Shown piece after piece: positions 1-9,687 of a stretch of DNA of 64,000 nucleotides. Below the pieces are notes generated by a model. It had not been told where the DNA came from. It saw only the letters and a list, made by a program, of their open reading frames with translations, and ran no database searches. Position numbers and translations under genes: made by a program. The DNA comes from Zanthoxylum bungeanum (lineage: Eukaryota > Streptophyta > Magnoliopsida > Sapindales > Rutaceae), in contig SKCR01023732.1 in assembly GCA_019454045.1 (NCBI GenBank), positions 620,001 through 684,000 on the forward strand. Direction: 5' to 3'. Position 1 is the stretch's first letter. Each line of letters opens with the position of its first letter.

Positions 1-356
1 GTACATTAGTAATTTTTTATTTTATATAATTAAAAAAAATTTAGAATTTTTTTTTTAATTTTTTTTTGGCAGGGAGCCAAACGGCTCACTGCATCCCCCA
101 ACGGCTACTAGCCGTTGGGGGCCTTAGGGTTCCTGTTGGAACCCTACGGTTCCAACAGGAACCCGACGGTTCCAACCGGAACCGTCCGAACCGGTGGAAC
201 CGTACGGTTCCACCGGTTCGGACCGGTTCGAGTTGGGGTGGAACCCCAACCAAACCGGTCCCATTCCGGTTCGGTTCCGGAACAGGAACCTTCCGGTTCC
301 AACCGGTTCGGTTCCGGTTCGGTTCCGGTTCGGAACCGGAACCGTGGCCGGGTCTA
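1..356. mobile_element. hAT-type element, one terminus (truncated by window edge)
   Basis: The stretch ends at 346-356 with GGCCGGGTCTA, the inverted form of the terminus TAGACCCGGCC that bounds the complete elements at 7384-11800 and 47773-48130. Before it lies the same subterminal region made of alternating GGTTCC and GGAACC motifs, and a segment around 90-120 (CCCCAACGGCTACTAGCC) that matches the region near 7540 of the complete element. Only one end is inside the window, so the length and target duplication cannot be given. Confidence 0.7.
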
Positions 357-403
357 CCGGAAAGAAGGGGATGTGATTATACGACTACTTTGTTAATGAA
401 AGG

Positions 404-881
404 TACCAAGGAACTCCAGAACCATGCGAAGTCAATGGCGTCACTGTGCCAGGCTTCGAGATATTTGCTGATGTAATAGGTTGGGAAAGAAGCCTAGTGG
501 TAAAAATGGAAGAGGATGTTGAGCCAGAGGATAAGGGTATAGAGTCGAAGAAAGAAGCATAAAGAAAATGAGAAGAAGAGCCGCTGCTCCAACTGGAAGG
601 GCTCACACTTAAGGACTTTGAACCTGTCAAAGAAGAAGAAAGCGATGTTGAGAATCTTTTTATACCGGAATTATTTTGTAATCTTGAAACTGAAATCAAT
701 AAAATTAATGATTTAGCTTACTTGCATGACTTTTTTACTTTTAGCACACACAATAACATGCATGGCGTGAGCATATTTGACATCAATTCTACTAAAACAA
801 ATGCATTTAACCTTGATACATGTGAAAATCCATGGAAAATCTTAATTGCAAGTGAGGTTACCCCAATGAAAACCATATATT
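404..881 (+). pseudogene. Decayed protein-coding fragment, possibly retrotransposon-derived
   Basis: One frame stays open for about 158 codons from 404 to a TAA at 879-881 except for two close stops (TAA then TGA near 560-570). The composition is protein-like, with acidic stretches and segments such as CENPWKILIASEVTP. No start codon context, introns or conserved domain is seen. It sits right next to the hAT terminus that ends at 356. I do not recognise the family; a Ty3-type polyprotein remnant is a guess. Confidence 0.35.
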
Positions 882-1031
882 AATATAAAATCATAGTTTA
901 TGTATCTAAAAAAAAAGTTTTTATTTAATATAGGATCCGGCTAAATCCTGAAGCCTAAGCCCACTGCCCATATGAACTAGCCTTAAGACCGACCCTGCGT
1001 ACACTTTATATCCTTACTTCATACATGTGCA

Positions 1032-1739
1032 TATGGATGGAAAAATCCGGATCCGGACCTGAGTCTGTACGAACCTGGGTCCGGATATGCATATTTTTCT
1101 CACGTCCCGGGTCTAGACCCGGACCCGGGAAAACTCATCTTGGTCCAGACCCGGGTATACCCTGGACGGGTCCGGGTATACCCGGATCCGGATATACTAA
1201 AAAAAATACTACAGTCACCTACCATTTCTTAGATGTCAACGTCTTATATAGTTATATTAAAGATACAAGTGAACAAAACCAGATAAAAATAAACACAATC
1301 AAAACGTCAATTGATGAATGATAGTACAATGCAAATCATTGAGAGATGGGCATGGGTTTCCCCTCCGACAGATTCCTATAGAGAGACGCCAAACATCAAG
1401 TACATGTCGATGGATCAAGCGAGCAAAGCATCATTGAAGCGAGTGAGCCCAGTAAGGCGTGCATTGCGGTTCATACCCAATGTGTCGAATCACAGCTCTT
1501 GCATAATCTTCTGGCGATGCTACATACAGTGATCTTGAGAGTGTTTTTTTTTAATTGAACCGGGTCCCGAGTATCCGGGTCCGGAATCACCCAGACCTGT
1601 ATCCGGATCCGGTTATGGCCGAATCTTCAATATAAGGACCTGGCCCGCAATAAAAACTTGCGGATCCGAATCTTACCGGACCCAGGTCTTTCTGGGTCTT
1701 CCGGATCCGGGCCGGGTCCGGATCTTTTTGACACCCCTA
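1032..1739. mobile_element. hAT-type non-autonomous element (MITE), 708 bp
   Basis: The left end reads TATGGATGGAAAAATCCGG and the right end, inverted, reads TAGGGGTGTCAAAAAGATCC, so the termini are imperfect inverted repeats of the TAGGGGTG type. It is flanked by the 8-bp duplication CATGTGCA (1024-1031) and CACGTGCA (1740-1747), 7 of 8 identical. Subterminal arms are packed with GGATCCGG and GGACCCGGGT motifs, and there is no transposase frame. 8-bp duplications are characteristic of hAT elements. Confidence 0.8.
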
Positions 1740-2791
1740 CACGTGCAGTTATGTATGCAGCAACAACACATCAGCAGCATGTGTAAGTCATTGCTTGCAT
1801 TTTAAGGTTCTTCATGTGTAGTTTTAGATTTTTCTCTTGTGTTTTGTAATATTTTGGTTTGGTATTGTAATGGTCATATATTGTATATTGTATTATTATA
1901 TTCTGATCTTGAATATTGGATTCAATAACTTCTATAGAGAGATTAAAAAACTTGGACAACTCCAAATATCTATAGGGTTATATATAGATTTAAGTGTGAA
2001 TCTGAACTTCGATCGATTATGGTGATTTCATAGTGCACATAATTTATTGTTAGATTTGATTCTAATGACCTATAAAAATCGAGATCCCACACCCGGAACG
2101 GGTTTCAATTATCTTCCTTTATCAATCTAATATGGATTAGAGACGAATTTTTCTTGAATATTTATAGGAACATATATCTTAGCTTATTTTAGTGATGCGT
2201 TATAAATATATGTATTTAAATTCCCAGTATACTTTAACATAGCCGATTAAAATCAACCCACCCTACCAATAAAAAAGCAAAAAATGTTACTGTATAAGTA
2301 TGTTCGTTCCCAAATAAATAAATCAAATTAAATACAAGAAATTCTCGCCCATGGACTAGAAATTATAGTACCAAACAAGAATATTTCATGTTGGAAATGA
2401 CGAGAAAACCTTGGTAGAGGACAAATGAAATTAACTTGCATATCTAAAGTCCCACGTAACTCATAGTGTGGAAAGCCTCGTGCATTAGGTCATCCTATCC
2501 AACGCCCCTTAACAAAGAGAGAAACTTATATGAGGTAGACTGCATGTCAAAATATCAATAATTCTCTATTTATTGTTATTGGTTAATTTCGAATTCAATA
2601 CATATATGTCAAAATATTAACGAGAGAACATATTACATTATCCGCAAGTTCATCCCACACAAATTTTTCTCCTCAAAAACTTACAAGAACTCATTTCCTT
2701 ATTCAACATGTTCGGTACAAACAGTATTACTATGAATTTTGCTCAATCTTCACGTTAAAATAAATTGCACTTTTCTGTATATGTAGCTAAG

Positions 2792-2968
2792 TAGGGGTGA
2801 CCGCGGTTCGGTTCAGGAAACCGAACCAGAACCAAACCTGTGATTCAAGCTCCTACTGAAGGAGGAATCGAAACCGGACCATACAGTGTACAGTTCGGTT
2901 TGATTCTGATTCCTCATTCGGTTCCAGTTCGGAATCGGTTTAGGAACCGAAACCGATTCTAACTCCTA
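2792..2968. mobile_element. Probable decayed hAT-type MITE, 177 bp
   Basis: It begins with TAGGGGTGACCGCGGTTCGG, which matches the terminus style of the other elements here, and the interior is rich in CCGAACC and GGTTCC motifs. The right end (AACTCCTA at 2961-2968) is a degraded form of CACCCCTA. No matching target duplication is seen, so the right border is uncertain. Confidence 0.5.
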
Positions 2969-3620
2969 ATTTTCATTTTGAAGTAATTTATTTGTCATTA
3001 TGTTAAAAATATTTTATTTTATGTAGAAATTTATATTGAATATCTTGTTGTAATTTGTATACACTTTGGATTTTGTAATCAAAATTGTCATGTCATTCCC
3101 CTGTTCTACGTGCATGAAAATTGTCGATTTAATTTTCTATCGAAAATCACTAATATATTTCTAATTTTTAATTTTTGGTCAATTTACAGAAAGACTCGTA
3201 ATCTCTTTCTTTTCTTCATTTTTCATCTTCTTCTTTAAAGATTTTAATTTTAATCATTTACATCGATTTTATGATTATTTAACATTTTTCATGATTGTTC
3301 GCACAATTTTTTATTGGTACGCGTGTAAGGTTCCAAACATCCTGAGACAAAATCACATAAAGGAGTGTTTGAATCCAAGAAATGCTTCAAAGGGGCGCAA
3401 ACACACAGATTACAGCCCTAAATATTACAAAGCTAAAAAAAAAACTATAAACTTAGACTACTTGCTCATTTTGAATCTTTTCTCTTTCTTTCTTTTATTT
3501 TTTTCTACGCTTGGGTCCTTTATAGTGTAAACTTCCGCCAATCGCTCGAGCGGTTCCGCTTTCATCGGTTTGTTAATTCTCACGTCTCTTACTCGCATGT
3601 AACTGCTGGATGTGCAAATG

Positions 3621-3680
3621 TTGGGCCGTGCGTGCAACTGCAAGGTCGTGCATGCAATTGTTGGGTCGTGCGTGCAACTG
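3621..3680 (+). repeat. 20-bp tandem repeat, three copies
   Basis: Units at 3621, 3641 and 3661 share the core GTGCGTGCAACTG with a few substitutions. The function is unknown. Confidence 0.6.
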
Positions 3681-4408
3681 CTTGATCATACGCTCTGATA
3701 ACCATTAGATCGTGGGGGTTACTGCCAGCTGTGCAGTAACCGTTAGGTCTATCCGTAACTGGCTAAGTGTAAAACATCTGTTTGTGTGACAATCGTCCTA
3801 TCACATATTCGTTATTCTTCCATCATTCTTCGCTTGTTTGGAGATTCTTTCTTTGTCTATCACGATTTTTTACTCATCGGTCGAATCGTATAGATCGAAT
3901 CGTCCTGGGTTGATTCCTTATTCATTCTTCGTCCTGAATGACATCATGCCTCTTCGCCCTTTAATAATTATTTTCCCGTTAACAATAATAAATAAATGAT
4001 TAATTTCTAGTTAATCCTCAAATATTTTTTATTAATTACCGATTTCTAATTAAATTATCCAAATGTAAAGTGTCACGACATATTTGTTATAATAATCATC
4101 AACGGTCTAGAACATCATTGTTTCGGTTCGAACCAATACCGACCCAACTATAGTCAATAATAGCGTCCGAAACCATTCAAACATGGAATAATTAACACAC
4201 GTGATTATAACCAATTTTTTAAAAATATAAATCCACGTGTCACCATCTGATTAGCAGTACACGGGAATAATACTTCCGCCGCCGTCTTTGAGAATCGTAT
4301 TTCCTTCTTCATTCAATGTTCGTCCCCTGCAAAATCCTCTTTAAAAAACCAAACCGCCTCGACGTTTCTCTCAAATAATTTCAAACTCATTTATTTTCTC
4401 TCTCTAAA

Positions 4409-6122
4409 ATGGCGGAATCCAAATCAAAATTCGAATCTGTTAGGGCATGGATTGTTGAACACAAGCTTAGAACCGTTGGTAATTTTTCTTTTTGTTAATC
4501 TTTTATATATATATATATTTTGGTTAATGGTGATACTGATTTTTTTCTTTTTGGTGAATAAAGGGTGTTTATGGGTAAGTGGGATTGCGGGATCGATCGC
4601 GTACAATTGGTCTCAACCCAATATGAAAACCAGCGTCAAGATCATTCACGCTAGGTAAAATTTGGCTCTTTAATTGTTGTTTTTTTTAAGTTTGTTGCGG
4701 TGAAATTTTGGATTTTGTTCTTGTTGATCCATTGATTGAAAGAATATTGAGAAAATAATCCTATAAAGTTCTAGATTCTCTGTTGTTTGATTTGGGAAAT
4801 TGAACTACTCACTTGAGCTTTAAGGGAACAGGTAAAACTCCGGCTGCTTCAGGCTATTATAATAAATGCGCGTAACCAAGTTCTAAAACTTTTGCCACCA
4901 AATCATACCCCTTCTTTCCCCACTTTTCTGGAAGGGATTTCATGGAAATTCTGAATTTGTAATTCCATTTGCCTTTATATTCATTTCTTGTATTTCAAAA
5001 CCTAATGGATAGTTTGTGTTACCCTATGTTGTTAAAGGCGCTTCCTATTAGGCTCTTGGGCGGGTGCTTCAAGCAGCCGCTTAGGTTACGACTCTTTATA
5101 TATTAGATAAAACATAATGCGGCGCTTGTACGGGTAGAACTAATCAATCAAGCGCCTTGCCCCGCCTATTGCCTTTGATGGTTACAATTATCTACAATTC
5201 TTTATTGTACTGAACAAGCATTGCTCTCTACAAATCAGTTCTTTATGACTCTTTCCGGCGGTTAAAGAATGGTATGCTGGTGGTGGGTTTTTGTTAGTGT
5301 TGGTAATGATGATGGTGATAATGGGCATATCTTGAGAAGTTGGGTCAATCTCTGGTGGTCTTCGCTTAATCGACGTGGTGTTGGTGGTATGATATAGTAT
5401 ATAAAAGGTCTCTCTGTGTGTGTGTCGCAGCAGGTTGCAGATAACAGATTAATGTGTTATTCGCTTTTCTTAACTTAAGAGGGTGTCGATACCACTAAAG
5501 AAAATAGTTTGGGGAATGTTGAAGTAGCCAATGCCATTATCTAGGAGGTTGAAGTAAAATGGTTCCATACTTCGAAAGCAGATATTACCTCTCTTTGTTT
5601 TTGTTGTTGAAGACAGATAGAACTGCTTTCATGATATTTTAGGAACTCTTACAGTTAGATGCGATTACTATAAATTTGAGGGCTAGTCAAATGGTCAAGC
5701 ATGTCATTTACTTGCTCCTACAAGATTTCAGGTTCAACTCCTCAGGGCAACATATCTGGTGAAAGCTTTAAGTTTCCTGCTTTCCAAAAATTGTAGGGTT
5801 CTTTAGGGAGCGAGTGGGTTTGTGAGAAGCCAATAATCCTTATTGCAATAATTCTTGTCCTAACTTGTAAAGTTAGCAAGTAGAATTCTTTTGACTATTG
5901 CGCCTATATTTTGTCTTGAATCATTTTTCCATTTTTCCATCTCCTATTACAAAACCTTATGTTGTCTTTTTCAAACTTAATTTCAGGTTGCATGCACAGG
6001 CTCTTACGCTGGCCGCTTTAGCCGGTGCCGCTGTGGTTGAATACTATGACCATAAATCGCGATCCAGCGCTGACCGATATGCGAAATTCCTCCCTGCTGA
6101 TGCATACTCACACAAGGACTAA
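4409..6122 (+). CDS. HIG1-domain (hypoxia-responsive family) mitochondrial inner-membrane protein
   Basis: Three coding exons: 4409-4478, 4564-4654 and 5987-6122, joined in frame through GT-AG introns, giving 98 residues. The protein begins MAESKSKFESVRAWIVEHK. It has a short soluble N-terminus and two hydrophobic segments, roughly residues 25-40 (CLWVSGIAGSIAYNW) and 58-75 (ALTLAALAGAAVVEYY), separated by a charged loop, then a polar tail ending YSHKD. That is the layout of the HIG1 domain, whose members (Rcf1/HIGD types) associate with respiratory supercomplexes. The plant role in hypoxia response is family knowledge and was not read from this sequence. Intron 2 is long (1,332 bp) and carries a SINE-like insertion. 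The length matches plant relatives of about 96-100 residues. The start is the first ATG after a CT-rich leader. Confidence 0.9.
5671..5860 (+). repeat. SINE-like insertion in intron 2 of the HIG1-domain gene
   Basis: It contains a tRNA-like B-box variant (AGGTTCAACTCC) preceded by a region resembling an A box (GTCAAATGGTCAAGC), in the layout of the other SINE-related copies in this window. It is degenerate and its borders are uncertain. Confidence 0.4.
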
Positions 6123-6851
6123 ACAATCCTTCCTGCTGCATATACAGATTTTCGCTAGTCCTATGATGAATGAATTGTTTTAAATTTTTTCTTAAGAGGC
6201 ATTAATATTTCTGTTTTCCCATTACATTCTTTTGGCAGTTGTATTGGTTTATTATTGAGCATCGTGATATTAACATTTTTTTAGCAATACTTTTAATAAT
6301 AAAGTTATGAATTCTTTTAATAATAAAGTTATGTTTATTTTTTTTAAAGTGGGTTGTATCATATAACTAAAGTGGGATGTATCATATAACAATAAGTTTA
6401 AATCTTATTGAATTAGTTTAATTTTGGTGAGGTGAGGTGTCGAAAAAAAAAAGACTTCAACCTCCCTTTTTTAAAAAAGTTTGTGGCTCGATAATTTAAA
6501 AAGAATAATGATACCATTACAAATTATTTATCAAATAGTAATAGATCGGGTTTAGAAAAGTCTATTAAGTATTTTTTTTTTAATTAAAATCTAGACATAA
6601 AAAACACGATAAAAGAATCAATTCAAAATTTAAGAAATTGATTTTTTTTTTCAAAATCTTGATAATATTAATAAATAATACTTGAATTAGAAAAAGTTTG
6701 TCAATCTTATCAAATACTCATATACAAAATTGGCAACCTTTTTCGTGAAAGGGCAAATTGGCAAATTAAGTGTAATTAGAGATGGCAAAAATTATCGTGA
6801 GGATGAGGTCCGATATGTTGAGGGTAGATAAGATGACACTTTTATGTACAG
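6123..6851. other. 3' UTR of the HIG1-domain gene and AT-rich spacer
   Basis: The first 200 bases probably hold the 3' UTR, with AATAAA-like motifs near 6296 and 6320. A 19-bp direct repeat (AAAGTGGGTTGTATCATAT and AAAGTGGGATGTATCATAT) occurs at 6346 and 6370. No gene is seen. Confidence 0.55.
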
Positions 6852-8031
6852 TAGGGGTGTTCATAGGGTCAGGTCAACCTGCGACCCGACTCAGTCTGGT
6901 TTGTAAAATAAAAAAGTAATTTCGGGTCAGATCCGACATGACCCGCAAAATCGAATCGGGTCGCGGGTTCAATGCAAAAAATGGGGTCTGACCCGATTTT
7001 GATGATTGTCATTTTTCCTCTGTAGTTAATTTATCATAATTTACTTTAACTACAAATCCTATCAAAATTGTATCATAAAATATATATTAAGCATTTTCCG
7101 ACCCGACCCGCGCGGGTTACAATTTCAAATAGGGGTGTTGGCGGTGCGGTTCGGATCGGTTTTTTCGTTTTGCACTTCAAACCGCGCGGGTTGGCGGTTC
7201 AGCGGTTTGGGAGGTTCGGATCGGCGGTTTGGATTAGAAATTTCTTAAAGAAAACTTTTGTGTTTTTACATAATAATTGAAGAGAACACAATACATAATT
7301 TTCATTTATACATTGCATATTATCATATGATCATTAAATATATTAAATTTCATGATTAAAGAAGAAAACAAAATATAAAATAATAGACCCGGCCACGGTT
7401 CCGGTTCGGAACCGGAACCGAACCGGTTGGAACCGGACGGTTCCGGTTCCAACCGGAACCGTGAATGACCGGTTCGGTTGGGGTTCCACCCCAACGCGAA
7501 CCGGTCGGAACCGCTAGTTCCAACATGAACCCTACTTTCCCCAATGGCTAGTAGCTTTTGGGGAGGGCAGGGAGCCATGGCTCCCTGCCCTGATACAAAA
7601 AAAGGCGTTAAGGCTAAAAAAAAAATAGTAAATTTCTAATATATCCATAATAACGGTAATAAAACAGTTATATTTATGGGCATTTTTTGTATCAAAAAAT
7701 TCTAAAACTCTATAAATAATATTCATTTTTCATTATTTCAACACACCAATTTCTCAACTCTCTCGATTTCTACAATTCTCTTATTCTCAATCTCAATTAG
7801 TTATTATCATTCTCAATTTTCTTATTCTTATTACTTATTTCTTTAAAAAAAAAATGACAAATTCATCTGAGAACATAATGTCAAATATGTCAACCCAAGA
7901 GAGCGGCCCTAGTGTCGGTGCACAATCACAGAGAAGAGAAGTTAAGGCTCGTTCCTCGGATGTTTTCAAAATTCATTTTCCTTTAGACCGCCAAGACGAT
8001 GATACTTCAAGAGCAATTTACAACCATTGTG

Positions 8032-9687
8032 TAGGGGTGAGCAAAACCGGTTTCGGTTCCGGTTCCGCATAGAACCGGAACCTACCAGGAAAAATTCGGT
8101 TACGCACTAAGTGGAACCGGAACCTACCCAATTAAATAGGGTACCCCATTATTCGATTCCAATCCGGTTCCGGTCCGGTTCTAAATTACCCTATTTTAAA
8201 ATATTTTAATGAAAATTACATTATGATGCGAGTCCGTAGGAAAAAATGGGGACCAAATCGGAGTGCGGAAGCTCAAGAACGAAGAAAATGAAAAATATTT
8301 TAATTAAAATGAATGATAAACACTTAATCACAAGACATTAAAATTGACAAACACTACCAAAGCATACACCTTCTGCTCAAGGAAAAAGTTAAGACATGCT
8401 AAAATACAATTCATGCTATATTATAATATGGAAGTCCAGAATTTATATCACACAGCATCACAAAATATATTTGCTTTTTGTCCAAACTTTGAGAATACTT
8501 TTGCTCTTCCGATTAAAAATACAGTTTGGCCTGCTAAAGTTGGATCAAGTGAAGAAAACAACTTTTGAAACTATAAGCAGCACAATCATGCTACCAAATC
8601 AATCACACAAAAAAAAATATTTTGTCCAGCTTACATACCAATAGTATAACTGATAATGCAGAGAGCGAGCACACGCAATGCCAACAAAGCTCCCAGCAAA
8701 CATAATTGTTACAATATCAGAAAACACAATCTAAAAATTTAGCAACAAAGAGATGAATTAAAAGAAATATCTCAGAGCACCGAAATTTAAATATCTAAAT
8801 ATTCATATAAATCTCTAAAAGTTCATATAAACCGGTTCCATGGTCTGGTTCCGGTTCTGACCATTTTGGAACTGAAACCTACCCGGATAAAATCGGTTCC
8901 TTCATTTTTGGAACCGGAACCTACCCGATTACAACCGGTTCTGGTTCCAAACTCAAAAAACTGGTCTGGTTCCAACCGACCGGAACCGGTGCTCACTCTT
9001 AATAAACACTTAATCACAATACACTAAAATTGACAAACACTACCAAAGCATACACCTTCTGCTCAAGGAAAAAGTCAAGACATGCTAAAATACAATTCAT
9101 GTTATATTATAATATGGAAGTCCAGAATTTATATCACACATCATCACAAAATGGATTTGCTTTTTGTCCAAACTTTGAGAATACTTTTGCTCTTCCGATT
9201 GAAAATACAGTTTGGCCTGCTAAAGTTGGATAAAGTGAAGAAAACAACTTTTGAAACTATAAGCAGCACAATTATGCTACCAAATCAATCACCAAAAAAA
9301 AAATATTTTGTCCAGCTTACATACCAAGAGTATAACTGATAATGCAAAGAGCGAGCACAAGCAATGCCAACAAAGCTTACAGCAAACATAATTGTTACAA
9401 TATCAGAAAACACAATCTAAAAATTAGCAACAAAGAGATGAATTAAAAGAAATATCTCAGAGCACCAAAATTTAAATCTCTAAATATTCATATAAATCTC
9501 TAAATGTTCATATAAACCGGTTCCATGGTCTGGTTCCGATTCCGACCATTTTGGAACCGAAACTTACCCGGATAAAATCGGTTCCTTCATTTTTGGAATC
9601 GGAACCTATCCGATTACAACCGGTTCCAGTTCCAAACCCGAAAAACCAGTCCGGTTCCGGGTTACCCGGAACCGGTGCTCACCCCTA
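8032..9687. mobile_element. Innermost hAT-type MITE, 1,656 bp, inserted in the transposase frame
   Basis: The ends are TAGGGGTGAGC and GCTCACCCCTA, perfect inverted repeats of 11 bp, flanked by the perfect 8-bp duplication CCATTGTG (8024-8031 and 9688-9695). Subterminal regions carry GGTTCCGG motifs. It has no transposase frame. Its right part is duplicated in tandem (separate entry). Confidence 0.9.
8316..9687 (+). repeat. 686-bp tandem duplication inside the innermost MITE
   Basis: Units 8316-9001 and 9002-9687 are both 686 bp and highly similar throughout (for example AAGCATACACCTTCTGCTCA occurs in both). Each unit ends in a right terminus: GCTCACTCTTA for the first and GCTCACCCCTA for the second. 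The element therefore carries two successive right ends. Confidence 0.85.

Larger units (their letters stand above)
1740..4408. other. Intergenic, AT-rich, upstream of the HIG1-domain gene
   Basis: No convincing gene is seen. Besides the small MITE at 2792-2968 it holds a short 20-bp tandem repeat at 3621-3680 (three copies around GTCGTGCGTGCAACTG). The last 200 bases, with CT-rich sequence just before the start codon, should hold the promoter and 5' UTR of the HIG1-domain gene. Confidence 0.6.

Noticed and set aside
66..476. Open frames over 66-476 and 7306-7578 rich in Gly, Ser, Arg and Pro
   Set aside because: They arise from GGTTCC/GGAACC subterminal repeats of hAT elements; reading frames through such arrays are open by composition.
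1025..1532. Two frames over 1025-1532
   Set aside because: They lie inside the 708-bp MITE with clear termini and target duplication; composition-driven.
3600..3690. Repeats with GTGCGTGCAACTG considered as a CRISPR-like array
   Set aside because: Period of 20 bp with no unique spacers, in a plant genome; a simple minisatellite.
8344..9339. Repeated small frames beginning MTNTTKAYTFC at 8344 and 9030
   Set aside because: Identical small frames exist only because the MITE carries a 686-bp tandem duplication; no start context, domain or other support.
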